A DNA stretch of 36,356 nucleotides from Paludisphaera rhizosphaerae (GCF_011065895.1 NZ_JAALCR010000048.1:1-36356); one strand, 5' to 3'; positions 1 to 9,194 are shown, counted from the stretch's first letter. Notes: a model not told the origin generated them from the sequence alone. Numbers and translations: made by a program.

Positions 1-145
1 TCGCGGGGGAAGACAGACCGCGAAGCGGTCAGATGAGGGGGACGACCGCCATCGGACGTACATCCGACGGCTCGACTTCAATCCGACGCCGATCCCCCCT
101 CATCCGGCCCTTCGGGCCACCTTCCCCCGCGAGGGAGGAAGGCCG
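1..145 (+). repeat. Palindromic repeat copy R1 (cut by window start)
   Basis: This copy of the roughly 160-bp repeat family lacks the left arm of hairpin A because the window begins inside it. Visible parts in order: the right arm of A; hairpin B, GACCGC-GAA-GCGGTC (about 17-31); the closing stem GATGAGGGGG paired with CCCCCTCATC near 94-104; an apical hairpin with an imperfect GCCATCGGA/TCCGACGGC stem; hairpin C, GGCCC-TTC-GGGCC; and hairpin D, CTTCCCCCGCGAGGGAGGAAG. It ends 29 nt beyond the stop codon of the PSCyt1 gene and is inverted relative to the copy inside that gene. Confidence 0.85.
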
Positions 146-174
146 TGTTACACCTCCCCGAAACAGCCTCCCAA

Positions 175-3100
175 TCAATCGATGTAGATAAATTCCTTGA
201 CGTTAAACAACGCGTGAGCCAGGTCGGTCCAGGCGGCCCGATCGTCGGCCGCGCCCTCGCGCCGGGCCTTCAAGTAGGCGAGGCATCGCGACGACTCGTC
301 GGCCGTCGGCGGTCGGGCGAAAGCTTCCTGGTAGAGACGCTCGATGCGCTTCGCATCGGTCGATTCCTCGGCCGTCACGCGTGCGGCCCAGTCTCCGGCA
401 AGCTGCATCACCAGCGGGTCGTTCAGCAGGGCGAGCGCCTGGGCGGGGACGTTGGAGGCGTGGCGACGGCCCATCGTGGAGAACGGGACCGGGGCGTCGA
501 AGACCAGGAACAGCGGGTTCAGGAAGTTGCGCCGGACCTGAAGATACAGGCTGCGGCGGCCGTCGCCATCGAGGGGTCCGCTCGCCTTGGGCCGGCCTCG
601 GCCCTCCATGAACGGCGAGAGATAGGGCGGCGTGCTCGGGCCTTCCTGGCGACGGTCCAGCCGCCCCGCGACGGCGAGCAGCGAGTCGCGCACGGCCTCC
701 GCCTCCAGGCGACGGACGTTGGCCCGGTGAAGCAAGGCGTTGGTCGGGTCGTTGCGGTCGGCCTCGGGCGTGGCGCGCGCGGCCATGCGATAGGCCGACG
801 ACTCCACCATCAGCCGGTGCATCGCCTTGATCGACCATCCCCGACGCACGAATTCGGCCGCGAGCCAGTCGAGCAACTCCGGATGAGACGGCCCCTGCCC
901 CATCGCGCCGAAGTCGTCCGTCGACCGCGCCAGGCCCTCGCCGAAATGGTGCTTCCAGATCCGATTGACGATCACCCGGGCGATCAGCGGATTGGACTGG
1001 ACGTCGACCATCGCGCGGGCCAGTTCCAGCCGGCCGCTGCCGGTCGCATCGGGCGCAGGCCCGCCGCCGCCAAGGATCGCCGGCAAACGTCGCGGAGAGG
1101 CATCGCCAAGCGTCCTCGGGCTCCCCCGCAGCATGACGAATTCGTCCTCGCCATCGCCGTCGACCGCGGCCGGGGCCAGCGCGGGGGTCGGGATGCGGCC
1201 CTCGATCTCGCGATAGCCCGCGACCGCCCCCGACAGCCGCGCGGCCAGGGGTGAATCCACCCCGTTGAGGTCGCGGACGAGGGCCTCCACGTCAATCATG
1301 ACGGAGGCCGGGATGGGAACATCGGGAGACGTAGTGTCGTCGGTCGCGCGGACGGCCAGGACGTCGATCCGCCCCCGACCGTCCACCAGGGTCGTCGTCA
1401 CGCCGCCGAACTCGGCCGTGGCTCCGTCGGAGGCTTCCAAACAGGCCCGACGACCGACCCAGGACGTCACGTCGAACGAATACCAGCACGGGGCTTTCGG
1501 CGAGTTCACCGGGATGGTGAGGCCGTCGTAGATCGGCCCTCGGATTTTCTCGAACCCGTCGATCACGACGTTGACCCGGCCGCCCGTCCCCGAAGCCAGC
1601 ACGTGCAGGCGACGGCCCGCGATGGTGAACGTTGGCGACCGCGCCACGCCGAGCAGCCGGTCCGAAATCAGCCCGCTCTCCAGCGATCCGGCCGGAACCG
1701 CGACCAGCCGGGGATGCTCATGCAACTCGATTCGAAACGGTGATGCGCAACGTTCGAAGGCGTCTCCCGTCGTCCGCCAGGCCGAGAGTTCCTCGACCGA
1801 CTGGTCCGAAACCGTAACGGCCTTCCCCCCTCGCGGGAGAAGGTGGCCCGAAGGGCCGGATGAGGGGGCGATCGGCTTCGCGTTCAGGTCAGTCGTTTGG
1901 ATGCGCGGCCCGCGCCTGTCGTCCCCCTCATCTGACCGCTGCGCGGTCTGTCTTCCCCCGCCAGGGGGGAAGACGGTTCCGAGCAGGCCCTCGACTTCCC
2001 TCCGGCGCGGCTCGGGGAGCTTCGGGGCGGCTTCAGCGAGGATATCGGCGAGGGCCGCCTTGCGGGCGCGAAGCTCCGCGACGAGCGGCGCGATGCGGAC
2101 ATCGGAGTCAATGAACGCCTGTTGATGCCGGGTGCTGCGGAGGAAGCCGGCGAGAGCGTAGTAATCCTTCTGGGTGATCGGGTCGAACTTGTGGTCGTGG
2201 CAGCGGGCGCAGCTTACCGTCAGGCCAAGGAACGTCTTGGAGAGGACGTCGATCTGGTTGTCGACCCGACGCACCTCCTCGTCGCGGAGGTCCAGCGGCG
2301 AGTGAACCCCCTCGCCCAGCCAGTAGAAGCCGGTCCCCTGGATCGACTCGTTCGAGCCGTCGACGGGGTTGCGACGCGGCTCGGGCAGCAGGTCGCCGGC
2401 CATCTGCTCGACGACGAATTGGTCGTACCGGAGGTCGGCGTTGAAGGCGCGGACGACGTAGTCGCGATAGCGCCAGGCGTGGAGGATGTCGTAGTCGAAC
2501 TCGTGCCCGGACGATTCGGCGAAGCGGACGAGGTCCAGCCAGTGGCGGCCCCAGCGCTCGCCGTAGGCGGGGCTGGCCAGGAGGCGCTCGACGAGCCGCT
2601 CGTAGGCGTCGGCCCGATCGTCGGCGAGGAACGCGGCGACTTCCTCGGGCGTGGGGGGAAGTCCGGTGAGGTCGAACGTCAGGCGGCGGATCAGAGTGCG
2701 ACGGTCGGCCTCGGGGGCGGGCTCCAACCCCTTCGCGGTCATCGCCGCGAGCAGGAAGCCGTCGATCGCCCCTCGCGGCCAGGCGCCGGCGACGACCGGG
2801 GGCTCGACCGCGTGGATCGGCTGGAACGACCAGAAGCCGGCGCGGCGGGCGAACTCGGGCGAGCCTTCGAGGCCGCTTTTCGCGGGGCCGGCCGCGGCGG
2901 ACTTCTCGGGCTCAGGCCCCCACGCCGCGCCCCGGGCGACCCACTTCGCGAGGACGTCGATCTCCTCCTGAGCGAGCTTCGACTTGGGGGGCATGCGAAC
3001 GTCCCCCTCGTAGCGGATCGCCTCGACGAGCATGCTGGCCTCGGCGTCGCCCGGCTTGATCGCCGGGCCGGACGAACCGCCCGCGAGAGCCCCCGCACGC

Positions 3101-3297
3101 GAGTCGAGCCGAAGTTCCCCCTTGGTCTTCTCCGGTCCGTGGCAGCCGATGCAGCGCTCGACGAGGATCGGTCGGACGCTCTTCTCGAAGAACTCCACGG
3201 CCGATGGGTCGGCGGGGTCCTCGGCCGCGACGGACATCGCCGCGGCCAGCCACATCGCCAGGCCCAGGGCCGTTTGGAGGGATTGTCTCAAGGTCAT
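175..3297 (-). CDS. PSCyt1/DUF1549/DUF1553 planctomycete cytochrome-type protein carrying an in-frame repeat insertion
   Basis: This is a 1040-residue exported protein of the planctomycete cytochrome family. Residues 1-25 look like a signal peptide. A PSCyt1 domain follows with heme motif CIGCH (C49, C52, H53) and a conserved MPP segment near residue 103. Residues about 175-400 match DUF1549 (PSCyt2), with a second heme-type motif CARCH (C363, C366, H367) followed by DHKFDP. The C-terminal third matches DUF1553 (RVIVNRIWKHHFGEGL, then the RRLEAEAVRDS and NVPAQALALLNDP regions). Residues about 441-493 are encoded by a palindromic repeat and look foreign (Pro/Gly/Arg/Ser-rich). The frame stays open through them, so the protein is probably still made. 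The ATG at 3297 is supported by the signal peptide; no good Shine-Dalgarno site is visible. It lies 113 nt behind the PVC propeller-cytochrome gene, and such genes are often paired in this phylum. A periplasmic redox role is inferred; the substrate is unknown. Confidence 0.93.
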   Translation of the reverse strand: MTLRQSLQTALGLAMWLAAAMSVAAEDPADPSAVEFFEKSVRPILVERCIGCHGPEKTKGELRLDSRAGALAGGSSGPAIKPGDAEASMLVEAIRYEGDVRMPPKSKLAQEEIDVLAKWVARGAAWGPEPEKSAAAGPAKSGLEGSPEFARRAGFWSFQPIHAVEPPVVAGAWPRGAIDGFLLAAMTAKGLEPAPEADRRTLIRRLTFDLTGLPPTPEEVAAFLADDRADAYERLVERLLASPAYGERWGRHWLDLVRFAESSGHEFDYDILHAWRYRDYVVRAFNADLRYDQFVVEQMAGDLLPEPRRNPVDGSNESIQGTGFYWLGEGVHSPLDLRDEEVRRVDNQIDVLSKTFLGLTVSCARCHDHKFDPITQKDYYALAGFLRSTRHQQAFIDSDVRIAPLVAELRARKAALADILAEAAPKLPEPRRREVEGLLGTVFPPGGGRQTAQRSDEGDDRRGPRIQTTDLNAKPIAPSSGPSGHLLPRGGKAVTVSDQSVEELSAWRTTGDAFERCASPFRIELHEHPRLVAVPAGSLESGLISDRLLGVARSPTFTIAGRRLHVLASGTGGRVNVVIDGFEKIRGPIYDGLTIPVNSPKAPCWYSFDVTSWVGRRACLEASDGATAEFGGVTTTLVDGRGRIDVLAVRATDDTTSPDVPIPASVMIDVEALVRDLNGVDSPLAARLSGAVAGYREIEGRIPTPALAPAAVDGDGEDEFVMLRGSPRTLGDASPRRLPAILGGGGPAPDATGSGRLELARAMVDVQSNPLIARVIVNRIWKHHFGEGLARSTDDFGAMGQGPSHPELLDWLAAEFVRRGWSIKAMHRLMVESSAYRMAARATPEADRNDPTNALLHRANVRRLEAEAVRDSLLAVAGRLDRRQEGPSTPPYLSPFMEGRGRPKASGPLDGDGRRSLYLQVRRNFLNPLFLVFDAPVPFSTMGRRHASNVPAQALALLNDPLVMQLAGDWAARVTAEESTDAKRIERLYQEAFARPPTADESSRCLAYLKARREGAADDRAAWTDLAHALFNVKEFIYID
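1819..1977 (-). repeat. Palindromic repeat copy R2, inserted in frame in a coding sequence
   Basis: This full-length copy reads A-B-closing stem-C-D on the minus strand, the coding strand of the host gene. Hairpin B is GACCGC-GCA-GCGGTC, hairpin C is GGCCC-TTC-GGGCC, the closing stem pairs TGAGGGGG with CCCCCTCA, and both outer hairpins are present. The block measures 159 nt (53 codons), contains no stop in the host frame and lies between the DUF1549 part and the downstream part of the protein. Its outer flank (CCGAAACCGTAACGGCC at about 1806-1822) resembles the flank of the mini-copy at 29357, so the mobile unit may extend slightly past the limits given. Confidence 0.88.
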
Positions 3298-3410
3298 GCG
3301 GCCGCCCCGAGGAGGGTTCGTTCTGTCGTCGAAGCCTGGCGGTATTCAACAAAAATCGTACGTCCCTGCGAGCTGACCCGCAACGCCGATTCCGTGACCG
3401 CCGCCCGTCC

Positions 3411-6400
3411 TCAAGGTTCAGGCTTGGCCCCCGGCGAGGCCGCGCGGCGGCGGGCGAGGAACTCGACGAGGTCGCGCAGCTCGAATTTGGAGAGGTTGGC
3501 GATGATGTCCTCGGGCATGGCGGAATCTCCCCGGCGCTGGTCTTCGATGGTCGATTTGGGGATCGTCAGGGGGGCGCCGTCGGGGGTGACGAGCTTCACG
3601 GATTCGGCGTCCTCGGAGCGGAGGACGCCCACGTGGACGCGGCCGTCGTTGGTGGCAACGACGCGGGTCTCAAAGCCCGGAGCGATCTGCCGGCTGGGAG
3701 CGACGATCGCTTCGAGGAGATAGTTGCGGTCGTGCGCGGCGCCGATCGCCGAGAGGTCAGGGCCGACCTCACCCCCCTGGCCGTCGACCTTGTGGCAGCG
3801 GACGCAGGCGACGGCCAGCTTCTGGTTGAACACCTTCCGCCCGGCCGCCGCATTGCCGCCCATGAGCGCCTCGGCGAAGCGGGCGACGGGGTCGTCCTTC
3901 GGCCTGGCGGCCTCGTACACGGCGATCTTCCGGCGGATCTCTTCCTGGTTCCGGCCGCGAGCGGCCTCCAGCACATCGAGGCGGATCTCCGGGGGGACGC
4001 TGCCGGCGATCAGGCGGTCGAGCCACGTCGACAGGAGATCGTCGGCGACCGGCGACTTGAACGCCCCGAGCGTGCGAAGCGCCCCCTGACGCTCGGCGAC
4101 GGGACCGGCTCCGATGCGAGCCTCCAGCCGCTTCACGGCCTGCTCCGGCCTCACGACGGCCAGAATCCGCAGGGCCTCGTTTCGCACCGGGACGGCGTCG
4201 TCGTCGGCCGCTCGCTCGGCGAGGTCAGCGTCGGTCGCTCCCATCGTTTCGAGCGCCCGCAACGCCTCGACGCGCGTCGCCGAGGCGCGGCGACGGTCGA
4301 CGATCAGGGCCTTCAGTGCGGGCGAGGCGTCGGCAAGGGCAAGGCCGCCGGCAGCCCGCGCGGCCCCCTGGCGGACGAGCTCGGGCGATCCGTTCAATAG
4401 GGGATTCAGCACGGGTGCGAGCGCCGCGACGGCCTCGTCCGCGGGCCTCGGATCGATCGGCCGCCAAAGGCCGACGATCCGGTCCTTGGCCGACGGTGCG
4501 GGCCAGTCGCGGAGGGCGTCGAGAGCCTCCATGCGGATGCCCGCGGGAAGGTCCGATCGCGCGGCGATGGCCGCCAGGGCCTCGGCTCGCTCCTTGCCGC
4601 CAAGGCGGAGGTTCGCGTTCACGATCCGCCGCAGGAGGGGCTCGGAGGAGTCGGCGGCGGCAGGCGTGGAGGCGAGGGCCGGGAGGGCTTCGGGGATAAG
4701 GGCGTCGTTGATCGCCCGCGCGGCTTCGAGCACCAGCGCCGGGTCGGCGTCGGTCAGGAACCGCGCGACCTCAGGACGCTTCAGCCGACGGAGCGTCAGC
4801 AGCACGCCCGCGCGCACGGCCGGCGAATCGTCACCTGCGGCGGCGAGCAAGGCGGGGACATCGCCGATACCGGCCAGGCCCATGACGCCGGAGTGGCGGA
4901 GGTAGGCGTCCTTGTCGGCGTTGCGGCGGAGCATCTCCAGGATCGGCCCGACGGCCTCCGAGCGGCCGATCTTGCCCAGCGCCATCGCGGCGAAAAACCG
5001 GACGCGCGGGCTCTTGTCGCGGGTCGCGGCGATCAACCCGTCGAAGGCGGCGGCGACCCGGCCCTCGCCCAGGAGGTTGGCGACCTGGCCGCGGACCTCG
5101 GGATCGGCGTCGGTCAGCAGCGGCAGCAGTGGCATGAGAGCCTCGGCGTTGCGGCGGCCCAGTTGCCCCAGTCCCCAGATCGCGTGCAACCGGGCCAACG
5201 GAGAGGCGTTCGCCTTCGCGACGCTCGCCAGCCGCGCGGCGCCTTCAGGACCGTGGTCCGCCAGGGCGAGCTGCGCCTCCTGACGGATCCGCCGATCCGG
5301 GAACGCGAGCAGTCCGGCCAGCTCGTCGACTGATCGCTTCTCGAACCCCTGGGCCAGCAGTTCGCGGGCCCGAGCGACCTGGGGGTCGGATGGGCTCGAC
5401 GGGTCGACGATGCGGTAGATCCGCCCCTTCGAGGGGGAGCTGAACTTCTCGACCCAGTCGGTGAAGTAGAGCGCGCCGTCGGCGCCGAACTCGACGTCGG
5501 TGGCCAGCACGCCCCAGACGAGCTTGCGGGCGTCGGCCAGCCGGAAAGTTGCGCCGTCGGGCTCGTTCGTGAGGACCTGGATGCCGCTCTGGTTGGCGGT
5601 GGCGCGAAAGTCGCAGAGGAAGAACTTGCCGCGGTACTCGGCGGGGAACCCGACGCCGGGGTCGCAGACGAGGCCCGAGGGTCCGTCCGCGATGTTGGCC
5701 AGCGGCGGGATCATCGAGAGGGCGTGTTTGGCTCCTTCGGAATCCCAGAGCCGCTCGGCGTTCCAGGGGCCTCGGCTGGTGGGCGTTTCGAGGTACTGGT
5801 AGCCCATTCGCCAGCCGCTGTCGCCCCCCTCGACGACGTGGACCCAGCGCGCCTTGTCGCCGCCGTCGGAGTTGTTGTCGCAGGTGAAGAGGTTGCCGTG
5901 GTCGTCGAAGGCCAGTTCCTGGGGATTGCGCAGGCCAGTGGCGTAGATCTCCAGTTTGGAACCGTCGGGCTCGCAGCGGAGGACCGCGCCGGTCTCGACT
6001 TCGACGACGCGGCGGCCGTCGGGCGTGGGGATGTTGAAGCCGCGGTCGCCGATGCTGAAATAGAGCCGACCGTCGGGCCCCAGACGCAGCCCGTGCAGGT
6101 CGTGGCCGAGGTAGCCGACGTGGACGCCGAAGCCCCGGTGCAGCGAGAGTCTCTCGTCGGCCTTGCCGTCGCCGTTGGTGTCGCGGAGTCGCCAGAGGTC
6201 GGGGATGCAGGCGAACCAGACGGAGTCGCCGCGGGCGAGGACCCCAGCGCCGATGCCGCCCAGAATCTCGTTGAAGCCGTCGGCGAAGATGGTGGAGCGA
6301 TCCGCCTTGCCGTCGCCGTCGCCGTCCTCGACCATCCGAATCCGGTCGTGCTCCACGCCGTACGTTTCGGCCTCGGCGCCCATGTGCTTGCGGAGCATGG

Positions 6401-6740
6401 CGAGCCGATCCTCGATCGTCCGGCCGGAGAGGTCGTCGTCGAGCCAGGTCATGTGGCGGCGGATGTCCGTGACGCCGGCGTGGTAGCGGAACGTTTCGGC
6501 CACGAAGATCCGGTTGCGGCCGTCGATGCTCAGCGTGACCGGGTTGGCGACCAGGGGCTCGCCGGCGAACAGTTCCACCTTCAGCCCAGGGGCGACGCTG
6601 AACCCCTGGATCGCCCGCACGCCCGCATCCGAGGCCGTCGCGATCTTCCCCGCATATGGGTCTGGAGCCTGGGCCGACGCCGACGCGCCGATCGCCAGCG
6701 CGACGCCAAGGATTCCGACCGCCGCGATGGCCCGTGTCAT
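3411..6740 (-). CDS. PVC-type propeller / HEAT-repeat / cytochrome c protein
   Basis: This is a 1109-residue exported protein with the three-part PVC-type heme-binding architecture. A signal peptide (about 1-24, ending ASASAQA) precedes a six-bladed, sorbosone-dehydrogenase-like propeller up to about residue 420, with motifs such as LFAGEPLVANPV, DRIRMVEDGDGDGKAD and GLRNPQELAFD. HEAT-like helical repeats fill about 450-900 (VRFFAAMALGKIG and similar). A C-terminal cytochrome c domain has CVRCH (C979, C982, H983) and the downstream GGEVGPDLS signature. The start at 6740 is chosen over an upstream in-frame ATG because it directly precedes the signal peptide and has AAGGAG seven bases upstream (6748-6753). 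It precedes the PSCyt1 gene on the same strand, 113 nt away. A role in periplasmic sugar or polymer oxidation is often proposed for the family; here it is only inferred. Confidence 0.93.
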   Translation of the reverse strand: MTRAIAAVGILGVALAIGASASAQAPDPYAGKIATASDAGVRAIQGFSVAPGLKVELFAGEPLVANPVTLSIDGRNRIFVAETFRYHAGVTDIRRHMTWLDDDLSGRTIEDRLAMLRKHMGAEAETYGVEHDRIRMVEDGDGDGKADRSTIFADGFNEILGGIGAGVLARGDSVWFACIPDLWRLRDTNGDGKADERLSLHRGFGVHVGYLGHDLHGLRLGPDGRLYFSIGDRGFNIPTPDGRRVVEVETGAVLRCEPDGSKLEIYATGLRNPQELAFDDHGNLFTCDNNSDGGDKARWVHVVEGGDSGWRMGYQYLETPTSRGPWNAERLWDSEGAKHALSMIPPLANIADGPSGLVCDPGVGFPAEYRGKFFLCDFRATANQSGIQVLTNEPDGATFRLADARKLVWGVLATDVEFGADGALYFTDWVEKFSSPSKGRIYRIVDPSSPSDPQVARARELLAQGFEKRSVDELAGLLAFPDRRIRQEAQLALADHGPEGAARLASVAKANASPLARLHAIWGLGQLGRRNAEALMPLLPLLTDADPEVRGQVANLLGEGRVAAAFDGLIAATRDKSPRVRFFAAMALGKIGRSEAVGPILEMLRRNADKDAYLRHSGVMGLAGIGDVPALLAAAGDDSPAVRAGVLLTLRRLKRPEVARFLTDADPALVLEAARAINDALIPEALPALASTPAAADSSEPLLRRIVNANLRLGGKERAEALAAIAARSDLPAGIRMEALDALRDWPAPSAKDRIVGLWRPIDPRPADEAVAALAPVLNPLLNGSPELVRQGAARAAGGLALADASPALKALIVDRRRASATRVEALRALETMGATDADLAERAADDDAVPVRNEALRILAVVRPEQAVKRLEARIGAGPVAERQGALRTLGAFKSPVADDLLSTWLDRLIAGSVPPEIRLDVLEAARGRNQEEIRRKIAVYEAARPKDDPVARFAEALMGGNAAAGRKVFNQKLAVACVRCHKVDGQGGEVGPDLSAIGAAHDRNYLLEAIVAPSRQIAPGFETRVVATNDGRVHVGVLRSEDAESVKLVTPDGAPLTIPKSTIEDQRRGDSAMPEDIIANLSKFELRDLVEFLARRRAASPGAKPEP

Positions 6741-6815
6741 GTCTGGTCTCCTTCGCGCCTGGGACTGACTCAGATTGCCGTGCTTCAATATGAGTCCGGA
6801 CCACAGCAACGGCTT

Positions 6816-6840
6816 TCCCCTCTCCCCCCGGGAGAGGGGA
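6816..6840. terminator. Perfect GC hairpin, likely terminator after the TauD-like gene
   Basis: TCCCCTCTCCC (6816-6826) and GGGAGAGGGGA (6830-6840) form a perfect 11-bp stem with a CCC loop. It lies 33 nt past the stop of the dioxygenase gene and upstream of the PVC cytochrome gene, all on the minus strand, so it fits a terminator separating two transcription units. No clear T-tract follows. The sequence resembles the outer hairpins of the repeat family and could be a relic of one. Confidence 0.6.
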
Positions 6841-6872
6841 CTTGGATTAGGAAAGCAACCTCGATCTCTCCC

Positions 6873-7868
6873 TCACGCGTTCGCAGCAGCCAGCGAGGCC
6901 AGCACGCGGCGCGTGCCGGAGAAGGTGCGTCGGCCGTGCATCGCGACGTAGTTGTCAACGTAGGCGACGTCCCCCGTCTGCCAGGGGATGTCGAAGCTCA
7001 GCTCGTCGGCAATCTCAATGGCGTCCTGCACGGCGGCTCTGTCGAGCTTCGCGCCGTCGCCGAAGGTGATGGCGCTGGACGGGTCGTTGCGGCTGTCCTT
7101 CCAGCCTCGATAGGCGGCGATCAACTGGTTGAAGAACGACTTCCGGCCCGGGGAAAGCTCGCGGACGGCCTGCAAGACGGGCGTCGTGGCGCGGAGGCTG
7201 CCGTCTTCCATCCATTGCCAGGTATAGCCTAGCTTTCGCAGGCGTGCCTCGGCCTGTTCGCGGGTCTCGGACCGCAGTGTGCTCTTCCAGCTCCGGCCCA
7301 TGCCGGAGAGAGGGTCGGGCTCCTCCGGCATGACGTTGGAGTATTTCAGCCCCTTCTCGACGCAGTCGCGGGCGAACTCGGGATGACGCTCGGCGAGACG
7401 TCCCCAGAGCACGTCCGACCGGCAGATCGGCGTCGCGCCCCCCTGCTCGGCCGCCTTCTCGCAGAAGAAGAAGAGCTTGGAGGGGTAATAGGGCGTCTGA
7501 GCCAGCTCGTGGTGCAGGAAGATGGAGACCTCCGGCGGGGCCTCGTTGGCCGTGAAGACGCGAGGGGTTTTGTTGACCCGCACGGCGTTGGACATCGAGT
7601 CCTCGTAGGTGAAGTTCTCCAGGTCGAACGCGGCGATGAACCGGTCGAAGTCCTGGGCCGTCGCCACAGGGAAGCCCCGGAAGAGGATCGCCCCATGGCG
7701 CGACGCCTCCGCGCTCAGCTCCTCGCGATGCTCGTGCAGCCAGGCGACGGCGTCGTCGAGGCTCGTCCCCTCCGTCTTGCATTCCAGCCCCAGCGGGAAC
7801 GAGACGCCGTCGTGCTCCTGCTGGCCGGGGAGCGGGATCGGGGTGACCTGGATCGCCTCGCGCGTCAT
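6873..7868 (-). CDS. TauD/TfdA-family Fe(II)/2-oxoglutarate dioxygenase
   Basis: This 331-residue protein belongs to the TauD/TfdA (clavaminate synthase-like/SyrP-like) fold. The expected iron ligands are visible: H119 and E121 in the FLHHEL segment (HxE rather than HxD) and a distal histidine, H311, in VAMHGRRTF. An arginine in the GTRRVL segment after H311 is well placed to bind 2-oxoglutarate. Members oxidise small molecules with 2-oxoglutarate and O2; the substrate here cannot be read from sequence. The ATG at 7868 has AGGAG eight bases upstream. It is the last gene of a three-gene operon, 34 nt behind the MFS transporter, which suggests import followed by oxidation of one compound. A hairpin just downstream (6816-6840) probably ends the transcript. 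Confidence 0.92.
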   Translation of the reverse strand: MTREAIQVTPIPLPGQQEHDGVSFPLGLECKTEGTSLDDAVAWLHEHREELSAEASRHGAILFRGFPVATAQDFDRFIAAFDLENFTYEDSMSNAVRVNKTPRVFTANEAPPEVSIFLHHELAQTPYYPSKLFFFCEKAAEQGGATPICRSDVLWGRLAERHPEFARDCVEKGLKYSNVMPEEPDPLSGMGRSWKSTLRSETREQAEARLRKLGYTWQWMEDGSLRATTPVLQAVRELSPGRKSFFNQLIAAYRGWKDSRNDPSSAITFGDGAKLDRAAVQDAIEIADELSFDIPWQTGDVAYVDNYVAMHGRRTFSGTRRVLASLAAANA

Positions 7869-7902
7869 ACCACGGACTCCTGTCGAATTGCGGAATCGAA
7901 AG

Positions 7903-9192
7903 TCACTCGGGCAAGGGCCGTCCCTTGGTCTCGGGCATGAACCACAGGACCGCCAGACCGACCAGGAACAGCAACCCCAGGCCGGCCACCGCCGCTTGCA
8001 GGCCGATGCCCGGCTGGTTCTTGATCTCGCCGGAGAACCAGAGGATCGGCGCGGCGAGGAGTCGGCCGCCGTTGAAGCAGACGCCGGTCCCCGTGGCGCG
8101 CAGGCGATCGGGAAAAAGCTCGGGGAAATACAACGCGAAGCCCGCGTGCGTGCTCAGAGTGAAAAACCCGAACAGGGGCAGGATCGCCAGCAATTGGGTG
8201 TAATTCCGGGGCGCGTAGCAGGTGATGGGCACGATCAGGACGCTGCAGATCAGCATGAGCGCGAACGCCGGCTTCCGGCCCAGCCGCGCGGCCAGCGGGC
8301 CGAAGCAGAGTAGGCCGAGCCCGCCGCCGGCCGTCTCCACGACCCCATAGGCGAACTTCGACTTCGCCGAGGCCTCCTCGCGCGACACGCCGTCGCGGAT
8401 CAGCCGCTCGCGGGCGAGATCCTGGCCGGCCACGGTCACGCCCCAGAACGTCCCCAGGCCGATGGCCGCCATCGCCACGCCCCCCAGCGCAGGATATCGC
8501 CAGCGCGGATCGCCCCAGAGCTCCTTGAAGCTGCCGAGCTTCTGGCCCGACTCGCCGGCCCGCCGCCAGCTCTCGGGCTCGACAAGGCTCGAACGCACCC
8601 AGAGGACCAGCAGCGCGGGGGCGATCCCGACCAGATAGGCGTATCGCCACTGGCTCCCCACCAGCAGGCCGACGATCGCGGCCGTCCACGTCCCCAGAAC
8701 GCTCGTGGCGTGGAAGATCCCCGAAGCGTGCGCCCGGGCCCGCGCTGGGAAGACCTCGGCCACCAGCGCCGCGGCCACCGCCCACTCGCCGCCGACGCCC
8801 AGGGCGACGAGGAACCGCAGCGCCGCCACGTGCCACAGCTCGGTCGCGAAATAGGTCAGGCCGGAGAAGATCGAGTAGAAGAGGACCGTCGCGGCCATCG
8901 TCGGCTTGCGGCCGAACTTGTCGGCCAGCGAGCCGAAGACGACGCCCCCCAGCGTGCCGCCGAGCAGGAAGACGGCCAGGAACGAGTCCCCCCAGCGGCG
9001 GATCGCGCCGGGGTCGCCGTTAGCTCCCAGCAGTTCGCCGAGCATCTGCTCGCGGGTGATGTTGAAGATCTGCCCCTCGAACGCGTCGAAGATCCAGCCC
9101 GCGGAGGCGATCGCCAGCACCAGCCACTGGTAGCGATTCACCCCCGCGTACCACGGGGCTTTCGTCGTCGTCGCGTCCTCGGTGGTCGCCAT
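7903..9192 (-). CDS. MFS transporter, metabolite:H+ symporter type
   Basis: This 429-residue integral membrane protein has about 12 predicted helices. The MFS motif A, GSLADKFGRK, spans residues 87-96 between TM2 and TM3, and the VALGVGGEWAVAAAL segment fits TM4. The overall pattern resembles the sialate/aromatic acid/sugar symporter groups; the substrate is not determinable. The ATG at 9192 is chosen over an upstream in-frame ATG (9294) because it has GGGAGG eight bases upstream, begins the conserved N-terminus and follows the stop of the Gfo/Idh/MocA gene after only 2 nt. The longer start would overlap that gene by about 100 nt. Tight spacing on both sides implies co-transcription with the oxidoreductase and the dioxygenase. 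Confidence 0.93.
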   Translation of the reverse strand: MATTEDATTTKAPWYAGVNRYQWLVLAIASAGWIFDAFEGQIFNITREQMLGELLGANGDPGAIRRWGDSFLAVFLLGGTLGGVVFGSLADKFGRKPTMAATVLFYSIFSGLTYFATELWHVAALRFLVALGVGGEWAVAAALVAEVFPARARAHASGIFHATSVLGTWTAAIVGLLVGSQWRYAYLVGIAPALLVLWVRSSLVEPESWRRAGESGQKLGSFKELWGDPRWRYPALGGVAMAAIGLGTFWGVTVAGQDLARERLIRDGVSREEASAKSKFAYGVVETAGGGLGLLCFGPLAARLGRKPAFALMLICSVLIVPITCYAPRNYTQLLAILPLFGFFTLSTHAGFALYFPELFPDRLRATGTGVCFNGGRLLAAPILWFSGEIKNQPGIGLQAAVAGLGLLFLVGLAVLWFMPETKGRPLPE

Positions 9193-9194
9193 CG

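Noticed and set aside
145-1254. 369-codon open frame on the plus strand opposite the PSCyt1 gene
   Set aside because: It is antisense to a well-supported gene, is Arg/Gly/Val-rich without domains, and begins in the repeat; long antisense frames are expected at this GC content.
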